Shown in pieces: positions 27,170 to 36,730 of a stretch of DNA of 64,000 nucleotides. The stretch is taken from assembly GCF_027924145.1 (NCBI RefSeq), contig NZ_BRVP01000004.1, forward strand, positions 1 to 64,000, written 5' to 3'. The translations under genes were made by a program, and so were the position numbers. The notes beneath the pieces were generated by a model. The model was not told the origin of the DNA and did not search any database. It saw nothing but the letters and a program-made list of their open reading frames with translations. Every line of letters begins with the position of its first letter. Positions within the stretch are counted from its first letter, which is position 1. Origin of the DNA: Neptunitalea chrysea (GTDB lineage: Bacteria; Bacteroidota; Bacteroidia; Flavobacteriales; Flavobacteriaceae).

Positions 27170-27177
27170 TAAATTTG
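27170..27177 (+). promoter_or_regulatory. -7 element of dps
   Basis: TAAATTTG matches TANNTTTG, 28 bases before the start. No good -33 is seen, which fits an activator-dependent promoter. Confidence 0.5.
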
Positions 27178-27205
27178 ATACTGTAAATAAGAAAAAATTA
27201 TTCTA

Positions 27206-27685
27206 ATGAACTATAATAGTTTAGGCCTTGATGCCCAGAAAACAGAAAAAATAGCTGAAAAATTGAATGTTTTGTTGGCTAATTTTCAAACGTACTACCA
27301 GAATTTAAGAGGAATACACTGGAATATTCGTGGTAAAAGATTTTTTGATCTTCATGTTAAATTTGAAGAATTATACACCGATGCTAATATTAAGGTAGAT
27401 GAAATTGCCGAGCGTATACTTACCTTAGGGAAGGTACCACTTCATACATTCGACGATTATGTAAAGGCTTCTAAAGTACCTGTAGGTAAAAATATTCATA
27501 ATGATGAGCATTCGGTACAATTAGTAGTTAATTCCCTGAGCGAATTATTAAAGATAGAACGTGAAATTTTAGATGATTCTGGGGATGCAAGTGACGAAGG
27601 AACAAATTCTATGATGAGTGACTTTATAACTGAGCAAGAGAAAACGGTTTGGATGATGAAGGCGTGGTTAGACGAGAAAATTTAA
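27206..27685 (+). CDS. dps: Dps-family ferritin-like DNA-protection protein
   Basis: A 159-residue four-helix protein that forms dodecamers and oxidises Fe(II) with H2O2, limiting Fenton damage. The ferroxidase residues of the family are visible: His in LRGIHWNIRG and the Asp/Glu set in FEELYTDANIKVDEIAERI. It lacks a long Lys-rich DNA-binding tail. It is divergent from oxyR, and a dyad like the oxyR one lies at its promoter, so OxyR control is likely. Confidence 0.93.
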   Translation: MNYNSLGLDAQKTEKIAEKLNVLLANFQTYYQNLRGIHWNIRGKRFFDLHVKFEELYTDANIKVDEIAERILTLGKVPLHTFDDYVKASKVPVGKNIHNDEHSVQLVVNSLSELLKIEREILDDSGDASDEGTNSMMSDFITEQEKTVWMMKAWLDEKI

Positions 27686-27703
27686 TTTAAGTAATAGTAA
27701 ATG

Positions 27704-27733
27704 AAAACGGCTGCCATGTGCAGCCGTTTTTTA
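27704..27733. terminator. Terminator between dps and the DUF2141 gene
   Basis: AAAACGGCTG (27704-27713) and CAGCCGTTTT (27721-27730) form a perfect 10-bp stem, with A and T tracts for both directions. Confidence 0.9.
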
Positions 27734-27773
27734 TTATGTATAGCTCAAAGTATGTTAAATCTTGATTATTGAT

Positions 27774-28193
27774 TTAAAAACGTATTTCAAGAGTTTTATC
27801 TTCGCCAGATACCTCAAACTTACTACCGTTAAATTGTGGAGGACCAAATGGCATAGGGTTGTTAGAGCAGCCGTAGCTTTCTTTTGGTATACCATTTACA
27901 GTATAATCCATTTTCATGTTTTCATTTTCATCATGTAATACAAGTATAGCATATGTTCCAGGAGCAACGTTTTCGAAACTAGCTTTTGCTACACCATTTT
28001 CTATAGTAGCAATAACCGTTTGAACTCCTTTACTTTTTAAAAAAGTTTCTGCTGTGTGTAATCCAAAAATTACTTTTCCGTTGTTATTGGTAACGTTGGC
28101 TACTTTAGCAGTAATGGTTGCTGTGTCTGTACTTTGTGAATAAGATACAACAGATGTAAAAACAAATAAAAGAAGTGTAACTAATGATTTCAT
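27774..28193 (-). CDS. DUF2141 exported protein
   Basis: A 139-residue beta-sandwich protein with a signal peptide (about 1-20, ending VSYS). The DUF2141 pattern is present: GKVIFGLHTAETFL, NVAPGTYAILVLHDENENMKMD and GIPKESYGCSNNP. It is probably periplasmic; function is unknown. It stands alone, 118 bases downstream of the DUF58 cluster on the same strand. Confidence 0.88.
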   Translation of the reverse strand: MKSLVTLLLFVFTSVVSYSQSTDTATITAKVANVTNNNGKVIFGLHTAETFLKSKGVQTVIATIENGVAKASFENVAPGTYAILVLHDENENMKMDYTVNGIPKESYGCSNNPMPFGPPQFNGSKFEVSGEDKTLEIRF

Positions 28194-28310
28194 GGTATAA
28201 TGTTTTAGTGATTATTAATTTGTACACTTCAAAAGTGCGTTAAATCACTGGTACATGAAAAGTTAGGTTACCCAATTGTGTTTTTTGAGAGATGAATCGT
28301 AATGATAGGG

Positions 28311-29642
28311 TTACAGTAAACCTCTAGCCTTTATTTCAAGATATTTATTAATAGTGTTTACGGTTAAATTTTCAGGGTTGGTAAGTATGGTTTGAATTCC
28401 GTGTTTTCTTAATTCGTTTACAATAAGTTTCTTCTCAAACACAAATTTTTCTGCAATCGTTTTTTGAAAAATATCATAGGTTGATACCGCTTTTTTCTCT
28501 GTAGCTTTTTTAAGTTCGGTATTCTCGAAGAATATAACCACTAACAAATGATTTTTAGCTAAAGCTTGTAAATAAGGTAGTTGCCTGTGTAAGGCATCTA
28601 AGGTCTCAAAGTTTGTATATAACAGTAGTAAACTACGTTGATTAATGGTACGCTTTATTTCGGTATACAATCTAGAAAAATCGGGCTCAGTAAAATTAGT
28701 ATCAACATTGTATAATGTTTCCAGAATAAGATTCATTTGAGCAGGTCTACGTTCTGCTACAACTCTGTTTTCTATTTTACTAGAAAAAGTCATCATCCCT
28801 GCTTTATCTTGTTTCATTAGCGCAATATTGCTAATTACCAAGGTTGCATTTATAGCGTAATCTAATAAGGTAAGTCCGTTAAAAGGCATCTTCATAACTC
28901 TACCTTTGTCGATAACACTATATACCGGTTGCGATTTTTCATCCTGAAACTGATTAATCATTAGTTGATTCTTCTTAGCAGTGGCTTTCCAGTTAATATT
29001 GCGTATATCATCTCCTTGTACATATTCTTTAATTTGTTCAAATTCCATGGTATGACCAATACGTCTTATTTTTTTAAGACCGAATTCATTAATACGATTA
29101 GAAAATGCCATTAACATGTATTGGCGCAACTGCAAAAAAGAAGGGTAATTAGGTGCCATAGCATCTTTTCCGAACTGAAATCTTCTTGATAAAAGATTTA
29201 TTGGAGAGGTAACGTACACATTTAAATTTCCAAAATGATACTCACCACGTTCTATCGGGCGTAGGTTATAGGTGATTTTTTTTAATTCTGATTTTTTTAA
29301 TGTGGTGTCTATTTCAAAATCACGTTTTTGATATTGAAAAGGTAACTCATCTATAAGTGTAAGTTCAACAGGAAAATTATAACTGTTTTCAAGTTGAATT
29401 TCTATTTTATTATAATCTCCGTTACTTAGCTTTTTTGGTAATACTCTTGTGGCGTTAATTCCTTTTTGTTTGTATAGTAAAATACAATCTGCAAACAGAG
29501 TGAATACAAATGTATAAAATAACATTATAGAAATTGAGTATATAGTAGGGTACATGTAGCCCAGAATAAAGAGTATCACTAGAGCTACAATAACCTTAAA
29601 AAACCTAGGTTGCAGATATATATTTTTAAAAAGCCTTTTCAC
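28311..29642 (-). CDS. DUF58-domain protein
   Basis: A 443-residue protein with two N-terminal membrane helices (about 15-55) and the DUF58 core, IKEYVQGDDIRNINWKATAKKNQLMINQFQDEK near 205-240, in a von Willebrand A-like region. It is last in the MoxR cluster; MoxR ATPases and VWA/DUF58 proteins are generally thought to act as partners. It starts with GTG, which shares one base with the MoxR stop (TAGTG), so translation is coupled. Confidence 0.9.
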   Translation of the reverse strand: MKRLFKNIYLQPRFFKVIVALVILFILGYMYPTIYSISIMLFYTFVFTLFADCILLYKQKGINATRVLPKKLSNGDYNKIEIQLENSYNFPVELTLIDELPFQYQKRDFEIDTTLKKSELKKITYNLRPIERGEYHFGNLNVYVTSPINLLSRRFQFGKDAMAPNYPSFLQLRQYMLMAFSNRINEFGLKKIRRIGHTMEFEQIKEYVQGDDIRNINWKATAKKNQLMINQFQDEKSQPVYSVIDKGRVMKMPFNGLTLLDYAINATLVISNIALMKQDKAGMMTFSSKIENRVVAERRPAQMNLILETLYNVDTNFTEPDFSRLYTEIKRTINQRSLLLLYTNFETLDALHRQLPYLQALAKNHLLVVIFFENTELKKATEKKAVSTYDIFQKTIAEKFVFEKKLIVNELRKHGIQTILTNPENLTVNTINKYLEIKARGLL

Positions 29643-30652
29643 TAACGCGGGATTTCAATGGTTTCCAAAATTTGACTTACTACTTTTTCAGTAGTAAATC
29701 CTTCCATTTCTCTTTCAGGTGTAAGCACCAATCTATGATTTAAAACGCCTTTGGCACATCTCTTAATATCATCGGGTGTTACAAAGTCTCTACCGTTAAT
29801 AGCGGCATTAGCTTTAGCAGCATTTAAAATAGCAATAGAAGCTCTTGGCGATGCACCTAAATATAAGTTAGGATTGTTTCTGGTATTAATTACAATAGAG
29901 GCTATATAGGAGATTAAATGATCTTCTACTAAAATATCTTTAATAGTGTTTTGATATTCTGCAATTTTATCCGCAGTTAAAATCGGTTGTATTGCATCAA
30001 AATCAATAACATCTTTTCTTTGGTGATTCCCCGTGATAATAGCAATCTCTTCTTCTAAGTTTGGGTAATTAACATCTATTTTAAATAGAAAACGGTCTAA
30101 TTGTGCTTCAGGTAATCTATACGTACCTTCTTGTTCAATAGGGTTTTGAGTAGCAAAAACTAAAAATGGAGGTTGCATATCATGGTGTATGCCATCAATA
30201 GTAATTTGTCTTTCTGCCATTACTTCAAAAAGAGCTGCTTGTGTTTTTGCAGGAGAACGGTTAATCTCATCAATCAGAACAATGTTTGAAAAAATAGGCC
30301 CTTTTTTAAACTCAAACTCATTTGTTTTTACATTAAAAACAGAGGTTCCTAAAATATCACTTGGCATTAAATCAGGGGTAAACTGAATTCTGCTGAAATC
30401 TACATTTAGCGTTTTGGCTATTAGTTTTGCTGTAATGGTTTTAGCTACTCCCGGAACACCTTCTATTAGCGTATGACCATTTGCTAAGATTGAAATAATC
30501 ATAAACTCTACAAACTCTTCTTGTCCAACAATAACTTTTCCTATTTCAGTTTTAATGGCTTCAACCGCTTGTTGTAAAGGAGATAAATCTATACGTGCGT
30601 TAAAGTTTACGTTCTCGTTTTCAGACTCTATATCCCTATTTATATTCTCCAT
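29642..30652 (-). CDS. MoxR-family AAA+ ATPase
   Basis: A 336-residue AAA+ chaperone-like ATPase. Walker A is EGVPGVAKT (about 62-70), Walker B VLIDEINRSP, and sensor 1 is FATQNPIEQEGTYRLPEAQLDRFLF. Such ATPases remodel or load partners, usually VWA-domain proteins. The downstream DUF58 gene overlaps by one base. The six-gene operon context is well known in Bacteroidetes, but its cargo is not defined. Confidence 0.95.
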   Translation of the reverse strand: MENINRDIESENENVNFNARIDLSPLQQAVEAIKTEIGKVIVGQEEFVEFMIISILANGHTLIEGVPGVAKTITAKLIAKTLNVDFSRIQFTPDLMPSDILGTSVFNVKTNEFEFKKGPIFSNIVLIDEINRSPAKTQAALFEVMAERQITIDGIHHDMQPPFLVFATQNPIEQEGTYRLPEAQLDRFLFKIDVNYPNLEEEIAIITGNHQRKDVIDFDAIQPILTADKIAEYQNTIKDILVEDHLISYIASIVINTRNNPNLYLGASPRASIAILNAAKANAAINGRDFVTPDDIKRCAKGVLNHRLVLTPEREMEGFTTEKVVSQILETIEIPR

Positions 30653-30660
30653 AAGCTATG

Positions 30661-31935
30661 TTATTGTTTTAAAAATTGTTCTATTTTTTTATTTAAGTTA
30701 ATTAGGTCGTTTTCAGAATGATTTTTTTTATTGGTTAAGTGTACAATAAGTTTTACTAATTTATTCACCTCTTCAATGTTTTTACCGGATTTAACCGAGA
30801 GATTTTCAATAAATTTTTTAGAAAGGTTATTGGTGTCTAAATAATAATAGGTTCTAACATGTTCTAAAAAATAGATGATTTTATTTTTAACTAAGTTGCT
30901 GTAATTCTTATGTTCAAAGTACAAGTTGCCTATTGTTCTTGTAAATTCAAGAGTATGATTCTTATTAGGCTCAATTATTGGGATGATACGCTGTTTTCTT
31001 TTTCCGTTAAAAATGGTGAACAGAATTAGCGAAACAAGACTTATATAGAAAGCCCATTTTAAGGCTTCTGTTCGCAAAACAAATCGTAGCGGAGAACTAA
31101 CATTTTTTCTCCCCGATTTATAATAATTGTCCCAAATAATATTGTTTTTAAAAGCATACGATAGAACAGCTTCTGCATACGCTTCATTATTGTTTAACAG
31201 ATGGTAATTGGTAAAAGCATAAGGGTTACTATGTATATAAAATGCTCCTTGTGAAGCACCATAAGGTACTTTTATATAATTGATTAACTCTTTTTCATAA
31301 GTAGGAGTATTATAGTTATAAATATTATCATCCTCATTTACATAATCACCGTAATGTTCAGCATTTGTTGTAGTTTTTTCTTTGTGATATTTTGCATATC
31401 CAAGAGCAACAGTCTTTACGGTATCTATTTCAGCAAAATAGCTAAGATCAATAACATCGTTATAGTTCGCCGAGCGATCTTCTAAATAGGGTGAGTAGAA
31501 TTCATTATCTATATTTTTTACTTTGAACCCCATATTTTGATAGCCCCTTTTAATATAGAAATTTAAGGTGTCACTTAACTTTCCGCTCATTTGAAGGGTA
31601 CTTATAAATACGTTATTGCCATCTTCTACAAAGTCAAGAAGTTCAGTGGTTTCTTCTTTGTCTATGTCTAAATAATCGTTTATAAGTATATAGGTGCTGT
31701 TGCTTTTATTATAAAAAGCATCTCGGTTATCAATAATATTTAAGTTTGATTCTTCAAAATTAGGAAACATTTCTTCTAGCTGATTGTACAGTACATAACA
31801 GCCTAACGGAATTTTGTCTGCAGCAGAATAGGAATCATTCCAGTTTACGGGTTTTGGCTTAGCAACATCTGCAATAATAAGTCCAAGAATAAAAACTCCT
31901 ATTGCATACAATCCAAATTTACTTCTTTTATCCAT
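30661..31935 (-). CDS. DUF4350-type membrane protein
   Basis: About 424 residues from ATG 31935; a TTG six bases earlier is less likely. One N-terminal helix (about 8-25), a periplasmic region with SSYILIND-like beta segments that fits the DUF4350/GATase-like fold, and a second helix near 295-312. The C-terminal 110 residues are cytoplasmic and Lys-rich. The start overlaps the DUF4129 stop by 8 bases. It is a structural member of the MoxR cluster with no enzymatic motif I can see. Confidence 0.75.
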   Translation of the reverse strand: MDKRSKFGLYAIGVFILGLIIADVAKPKPVNWNDSYSAADKIPLGCYVLYNQLEEMFPNFEESNLNIIDNRDAFYNKSNSTYILINDYLDIDKEETTELLDFVEDGNNVFISTLQMSGKLSDTLNFYIKRGYQNMGFKVKNIDNEFYSPYLEDRSANYNDVIDLSYFAEIDTVKTVALGYAKYHKEKTTTNAEHYGDYVNEDDNIYNYNTPTYEKELINYIKVPYGASQGAFYIHSNPYAFTNYHLLNNNEAYAEAVLSYAFKNNIIWDNYYKSGRKNVSSPLRFVLRTEALKWAFYISLVSLILFTIFNGKRKQRIIPIIEPNKNHTLEFTRTIGNLYFEHKNYSNLVKNKIIYFLEHVRTYYYLDTNNLSKKFIENLSVKSGKNIEEVNKLVKLIVHLTNKKNHSENDLINLNKKIEQFLKQ

Positions 31936-32650
31936 TAGCAACTAACTTGTTTAATTGGTTAAAATTAGATTGTGTTTTAGCAAAATCCTTTTCATCTATT
32001 GAGAACTCACCATACCATACATAATCATAGATATAAGAAACACTTTTAAATATTTCTTTAGTTTCAGGGTTTTTGATTTCGTTCTGGTATTCTGAGTTGG
32101 TTTTATCATAGTGCCATTCAATCATATTTTTGGCAGCCAGTAGCTGTAATGATTTTAGATATAAATATCTAACGGCAAGTCTATAGTTTAGAGTACTTAA
32201 TGCTTGATTTATAAGTATATCAAAGTCAATTTTTTCTATGTTCTCCTCATCAAATTGTAAGGTGTCAATGGTTCTGCTTTCCTTTTTAAAGACAGTGTTT
32301 ATAGGAGCGTTTATTAAATATTTTATAATAAGATAAACAAGTAAACATATAAATAATACGTAAACAATATACTCTAAGATTTTACGAGTCATGAAGTCTA
32401 ATTCTATCCCAAATAGGTCTTCAGTCCAACCAAATAGTTTTTTAAATATATTGCGCATTAAATTAACATCTCCCGTATCATTGGAGGTATAATCAAAATC
32501 TGAATCGTTGTACTTTTCTTGTAAGTTTTCAGAGAACGATTGTACTTCAATTTTAGCACTGTCAATTTCAACAGGAGGCACTGTTTCCTGAGCTTCCGTA
32601 GTAAATTGCACCAGTACTAATAATATAAACAATAACAGTTTCTTGATCAT
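31928..32650 (-). CDS. DUF4129-domain protein
   Basis: 240 residues from ATG 32650. A signal peptide (ending TTEAQ) is followed by a periplasmic stretch, a membrane helix (about 90-112), and a cytoplasmic DUF4129 domain with NYRLAVRYLYLKSLQLLAAKNMIEWHYDKTNSEY. In other bacteria DUF4129 lies at the end of transglutaminase-like envelope proteins; here it is a separate member of the MoxR operon. Confidence 0.8.
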   Translation of the reverse strand: MIKKLLLFILLVLVQFTTEAQETVPPVEIDSAKIEVQSFSENLQEKYNDSDFDYTSNDTGDVNLMRNIFKKLFGWTEDLFGIELDFMTRKILEYIVYVLFICLLVYLIIKYLINAPINTVFKKESRTIDTLQFDEENIEKIDFDILINQALSTLNYRLAVRYLYLKSLQLLAAKNMIEWHYDKTNSEYQNEIKNPETKEIFKSVSYIYDYVWYGEFSIDEKDFAKTQSNFNQLNKLVANG

Positions 32651-32651
32651 A

Positions 32652-33590
32652 TTATTCGGTTGTTTGACCAATTAATTCTATTCTGGATTGTAAATGGGTG
32701 TTGAATTTTTTCTCGTGTAAGTTGTAATAAAGCGTTCCAAAAGCTAATTGGTTAAGCGCTTGTAACCCCGTATATACAATAATGTATAAACAAAAGAACA
32801 AGGTAAATAAAACATTTGCTGTAGGACTAGTATATAGCACGGTATTATTCTCAATCGAGAAAAATACGTATATCCCAAACAAGGTTCCCGGAATCATTAA
32901 AATTAGGGTTGTAATAATAAGGTTAAGCATAGATAGTGAAAAACTGTACCCAAGTACAAATAAAAAGTTATGGATAAATAACTCCCATGCGTTTGACATA
33001 CCTTTTCCAATTCCGTTGTTGTTATCGAATATAGCAACAAATATTAACCCCAAAAATATTTTAATTAAAAACTGGAGAATTAAAGTAAAAAAGAAAGGTA
33101 CATAAGGATGAATAAAACTAAGAGCAACCGTTAATAACCCCGAAATAATAAAATATCCAATCATAAATGCAATACCTATAAAAATCATAAGAGCTAATGA
33201 TCCTATATTATGCATAACCCTATCCCAAATCATTTTTGAGGTAAAGTTATTTTTATTCTCCACGTATTGACTAATATAAGAACCTGAAAAAGCACTGTTA
33301 ATCAAATAGGTGAACAAATACACAAATACCCCCAATCCAATACCTAAATATAAATAGCTTTCATAATTATCTGTACTGCTGCTTGCTCCAAACTTAAAAG
33401 TTCTACTGCTTAACCCCATAAAACCATGAACTATAAGATAAGCAGTAATCATCATAAAAATGAACCCAATAAAATTATATCTCAGATAGTTGTTTAAGAA
33501 AGGCTTTATGTTTTGTTTTAAAAATTTAAAATAGATATCCACCAAATCCCCAAAGGATTCTCTATTTTTCAGTTCTATGTACTTTTGCAT
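32652..33590 (-). CDS. Multi-span membrane protein of the MoxR cluster
   Basis: A 312-residue protein with about six membrane helices and no catalytic motif. The layout recalls the glycerophosphodiester-phosphodiesterase membrane domain and DUF4013 families, but I cannot assign it firmly. The gene overlaps the SpoIIM-like gene by 29 bases and precedes DUF4129 by one base, so it belongs to the operon. Confidence 0.7.
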   Translation of the reverse strand: MQKYIELKNRESFGDLVDIYFKFLKQNIKPFLNNYLRYNFIGFIFMMITAYLIVHGFMGLSSRTFKFGASSSTDNYESYLYLGIGLGVFVYLFTYLINSAFSGSYISQYVENKNNFTSKMIWDRVMHNIGSLALMIFIGIAFMIGYFIISGLLTVALSFIHPYVPFFFTLILQFLIKIFLGLIFVAIFDNNNGIGKGMSNAWELFIHNFLFVLGYSFSLSMLNLIITTLILMIPGTLFGIYVFFSIENNTVLYTSPTANVLFTLFFCLYIIVYTGLQALNQLAFGTLYYNLHEKKFNTHLQSRIELIGQTTE

Positions 33591-34539
33591 GTTTTTTGTT
33601 TATAATTATGGGATAGACAATATAGTAATAAACCACTAGAGTTAGTGATAAAAATATGATTGTATAGGCAATAAAAGAAGGCATAAAATCTCCATATCTG
33701 GTAATGAACCCTTCAATAAAACCTGCAATTATAAAAAACGGAAGTGTGCTTATCATTATTTTTAATCCGTCTTTAGCACCTTTCATAAATGATACTCTTC
33801 TTGTATAGGTTTTAGGAAATAAGAAACTGTTTCCCATTGCTAAACCTGCACAACCTGCTATAATAATAACCCAAATTTCTATAGTGCCATGCAACCAAAT
33901 AGTACTGGTTTTTTCAAGTAACCCGTATTTATAAAAGAAGGTAACAAAAGAGCCTAGCATTATACCGTTTCGAAGTAAAATAAAAATAGTGCCTACACTA
34001 AATATAGCACCCATGGCAAAGGCATAAAAACCTACCTTTATATTGTTAATGGTAATACCTAAAAAAGCACCTATATTACTGCCACTTCTGTAAACAGCCA
34101 TAGGTTCTCCTTTTTCAATATTTTTAATGGTCATATTTACATAATGATTGCCTAATATTAAACGTATAAAACTATCGTCGTTTAGGGTAGATATTACGCC
34201 AATTAAAACAAAGACAAAGAAGAATAAAAATGTGTATAATAGCGTTTTTTGGTGTTGCCCAAAAAATAGAGGGAACTCATACAGCCAAAAATTTTTGATC
34301 TTACTTCTAGACTCCGTTTTATTTTTATAAATCTTTTGATGCGCTTCTGTAGTAAGCGAATTTAGGTACGCCAGAGTTTTACTTTCGGGGTAATACGTTT
34401 GAGCGTATGATAAATCATTCGTAAGTTGTATGTAATAAGTTGCTAAATCGTCAGGATTTATTTTTATATTGCCATGCAAAGCTTTTTCAAATAAAATCCA
34501 TTTTTCTTTATTTTGTTTAACAAAGGAAGCTTCGCGCAT
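33562..34539 (-). CDS. SpoIIM-like membrane protein
   Basis: A 325-residue protein of the stage II sporulation M family, with about six helices. The family region GSNIGAFLGITINNIKVGFYAFAMGAIFSVGTIFILLRNGIMLG and LHGTIEIWVIIIAGCAGLAMG is clear. In a non-sporulating bacterium it is a general envelope protein. It is the first gene of the six-gene minus-strand operon and diverges from the RDD gene across only 35 bases. Confidence 0.88.
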   Translation of the reverse strand: MREASFVKQNKEKWILFEKALHGNIKINPDDLATYYIQLTNDLSYAQTYYPESKTLAYLNSLTTEAHQKIYKNKTESRSKIKNFWLYEFPLFFGQHQKTLLYTFLFFFVFVLIGVISTLNDDSFIRLILGNHYVNMTIKNIEKGEPMAVYRSGSNIGAFLGITINNIKVGFYAFAMGAIFSVGTIFILLRNGIMLGSFVTFFYKYGLLEKTSTIWLHGTIEIWVIIIAGCAGLAMGNSFLFPKTYTRRVSFMKGAKDGLKIMISTLPFFIIAGFIEGFITRYGDFMPSFIAYTIIFLSLTLVVYYYIVYPIIINKKHAKVHRTEK

Positions 34540-34574
34540 TGGTTAGTTGGTTTAAATAACGAATATACATTTCA

Positions 34575-35300
34575 ATGAGCAAATTAGCAATTAGCACGGC
34601 ACAAAATGTAAATATAGATTTCAAAATTGTAGGATTAGGAGAACGCTCTATAGCGTTTTTTATAGATTTTGTTATTTTATTTACCTACATGTTAATTGTA
34701 GATGAATTGATGGATGTGTCTGAATTATTTGATAGTGATTGGTTGACATACAAAGGTTTTATGGGCTTATTTTTGTTACCTGCAATGTTTTATAGTCTAT
34801 ACTGCAATATACTTTTTGAAGGGAAAACCATAGGAAAGATGATTATGAAACTTAGAGTGGTTAGAATAGATGGTACTCCGTGTCATTGGAATCATTTATT
34901 AGTAAGATGGGTTATGAGGTTGTTAGATATTTGGATGTTTACGTTTAGTGTAGGTGTGTTGAGTATTCTGTTTTCTGAAAAAAAACAACGTGTTGGTGAT
35001 GCAGCAGCCGGAACTGTTGTAATTTCTACAAAGAATAAAGACAAAATTACAAGTACGATATTAGAAGATTTAGATCTTGATTATGAGCCTGTGTATCCTA
35101 ATGTAATTCAGTTAACTGATAGAGATGCCGGAATTATAAAAGAGGTTTTTCAGTTATCGGTTAAGAATGCCGATTACAAGACGCTTAACATGCTTAGAGA
35201 AAGAGTAGCAGATGTGACTCAAATAAATTCAGATTTATATGATAAACAGTTTATAGAGACTGTTTTAAAAGACTATAATTATTATACACAGCAGATGTAA
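34575..35300 (+). CDS. RDD-family membrane protein
   Basis: A 241-residue protein. The RDD domain (about 15-150) begins with GLGERSIAFFIDFVILFTYM, holding the Arg and Asp that name the family, and continues with GKTIGKMIMKLRVVRIDG. Three helices are predicted, followed by a soluble tail of about 90 residues. RDD genes usually pair with the SpoIIM/MoxR cluster in Bacteroidetes, as here divergently. The transport role suggested for some RDD proteins is not testable here. Confidence 0.9.
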   Translation: MSKLAISTAQNVNIDFKIVGLGERSIAFFIDFVILFTYMLIVDELMDVSELFDSDWLTYKGFMGLFLLPAMFYSLYCNILFEGKTIGKMIMKLRVVRIDGTPCHWNHLLVRWVMRLLDIWMFTFSVGVLSILFSEKKQRVGDAAAGTVVISTKNKDKITSTILEDLDLDYEPVYPNVIQLTDRDAGIIKEVFQLSVKNADYKTLNMLRERVADVTQINSDLYDKQFIETVLKDYNYYTQQM

Positions 35301-35309
35301 AGCGGTAAA

Positions 35310-36044
35310 TTATTCCAATATTTCTGCCATCATAATTACATTTTCAAAAGGCCACTCTCTTTCATCTGTTCTTAGTTTGCTAATGGTATCTACAACATCC
35401 ATTCCGGCAATAACTTTTCCAAATGCAGTGTACTCTCCATCTAAGTGAAATGCCCCAGGATTTTGTACTACAATAAAAAATTCATAAGGAGAAGCAAACT
35501 TATGAGGGTTATCTATATTACTACTTGGCATAGATACAATACCTCTTCTATGGCTATGTCCTTTAAAATTATCTGGAGGCAATAGGTAATGACCAATTTC
35601 ATTACGCTTTTTGCTGGTTTTGTAATTGTCTGTATTACCACCTTGTATCACAAAGTTTGGTACTGCCCTGTAGAAATAAGTACTGTCAAAATATTTTTTC
35701 TTGGTTAAGTAGATGAAGTTAGCCCTATGGTATGGGGTGTTCTCAAAAAGCTTAATATCTATATTACCATATTTGGTTTTAAGACGTACTTTGTTTTCGG
35801 TAATGGTTTTTTCATAGTTAAAAAAGAAATCTACTGCGTTTTTAGTGGTGAGTCTAAAAGTATCTTTTTCTTTTTTTACCTCTTTTACAATTTCTGCAGA
35901 AATTGTATCAGTTTTTTGTTCACTAGTATCTATTTCTTTAGTATTTTGTATAGATGATTTAGAAGCTTTATTATTATCTGAACAAGCCTCTAGTGCAACA
36001 ACCAATACTAATAATAAAACAGCAGAAAAACGTTTTGAAAACAT
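35310..36044 (-). CDS. Lipoprotein cyclophilin-type peptidyl-prolyl isomerase
   Basis: A 244-residue protein with a lipobox (VALEAC, Cys near 21), a Ser/Lys-rich linker, and a cyclophilin domain: YFYRAVPNFVIQGGNTDN, RGIVSMPSS, FFIVVQNPGAFHLDGEYTAFGKVIAGMDVV. It should catalyse proline isomerisation in the periplasm. Its ATG (36044-36042) overlaps the divergent NUDIX ATG (36043-36045) by two bases, sharing the tetranucleotide CATG. Confidence 0.92.
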   Translation of the reverse strand: MFSKRFSAVLLLVLVVALEACSDNNKASKSSIQNTKEIDTSEQKTDTISAEIVKEVKKEKDTFRLTTKNAVDFFFNYEKTITENKVRLKTKYGNIDIKLFENTPYHRANFIYLTKKKYFDSTYFYRAVPNFVIQGGNTDNYKTSKKRNEIGHYLLPPDNFKGHSHRRGIVSMPSSNIDNPHKFASPYEFFIVVQNPGAFHLDGEYTAFGKVIAGMDVVDTISKLRTDEREWPFENVIMMAEILE

Positions 36045-36684
36045 GAAACTTAATGATTTTGTACAATTAGCTTCAAAAATACAAAATATGCCTTTACCCG
36101 GAAAAGAGGCACACTATAAAATGAGTTCCGAAGCACGGATTAGGCATATAAAAAAATTTAATGATAATTTTGATGATGCTCGTAAGGCTGCAGTGTTAGC
36201 TTGTTTTTATCCTAATATACAAGAAGATGTGCAGCTCTTATTAACCTTACGGCATTCATATAATGGTGTTCATTCTAACCAAATATCTTTTCCTGGAGGT
36301 AAATCTGAAAAGGTTGATGTAAATCTTACAGAAACTGCATTACGCGAAACGGAGGAAGAGGTAGGGATACATAGAAGTAATGTAGAGGTGGTTAAAGAAT
36401 TAAGTAAAGTGTTTATACCACCCAGCAATTTTTTAGTACAGCCTTATTTGGGATATGTGAAAACCACACCCGATTTTACTATTCAGGAGTATGAAGTAGC
36501 TACGCTAATTGAAGTAGCATTTGCTGATTTAATGGATGATCATTTTATTGAAGAGGTGCCAATTACTACATCTTACGCCAAAAATATTCATGTACCGGCA
36601 TTTAATTTCTATGATAATATTGTTTGGGGAGCTACCGGAATGATACTTAATGAAGTTAAAACGCTTTTTAGACAAGCCATGTAA
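36043..36684 (+). CDS. CoA pyrophosphatase-like NUDIX hydrolase
   Basis: 213 residues from ATG 36043. The NUDIX box is GGKSEKVDVNLTETALRETEEEVGI near 85-110; it follows a CoA-type entry, YNGVHSNQISFPGG. Later SNFLVQPYLGYV also matches CoA pyrophosphatases. I reject a longer frame reaching back to 35845 because it runs through the cyclophilin coding region and adds a non-family leader. The start shares CATG with the divergent cyclophilin start. Confidence 0.9.
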   Translation: MKLNDFVQLASKIQNMPLPGKEAHYKMSSEARIRHIKKFNDNFDDARKAAVLACFYPNIQEDVQLLLTLRHSYNGVHSNQISFPGGKSEKVDVNLTETALRETEEEVGIHRSNVEVVKELSKVFIPPSNFLVQPYLGYVKTTPDFTIQEYEVATLIEVAFADLMDDHFIEEVPITTSYAKNIHVPAFNFYDNIVWGATGMILNEVKTLFRQAM

Positions 36685-36730
36685 ATTGTAATTTGTATTT
36701 TTGTGGTTATCTTAAAAACTAAAACCATAC

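Noticed and set aside
28311-35300. MoxR-DUF58-DUF4350-DUF4129-SpoIIM-RDD cluster as a new system
   Set aside because: This gene order is widespread in Bacteroidetes; its function is obscure, but it is not undescribed.
35845-36042. Longer N terminus for the NUDIX hydrolase
   Set aside because: It is antisense to the cyclophilin gene, and family members begin near the ATG at 36043.
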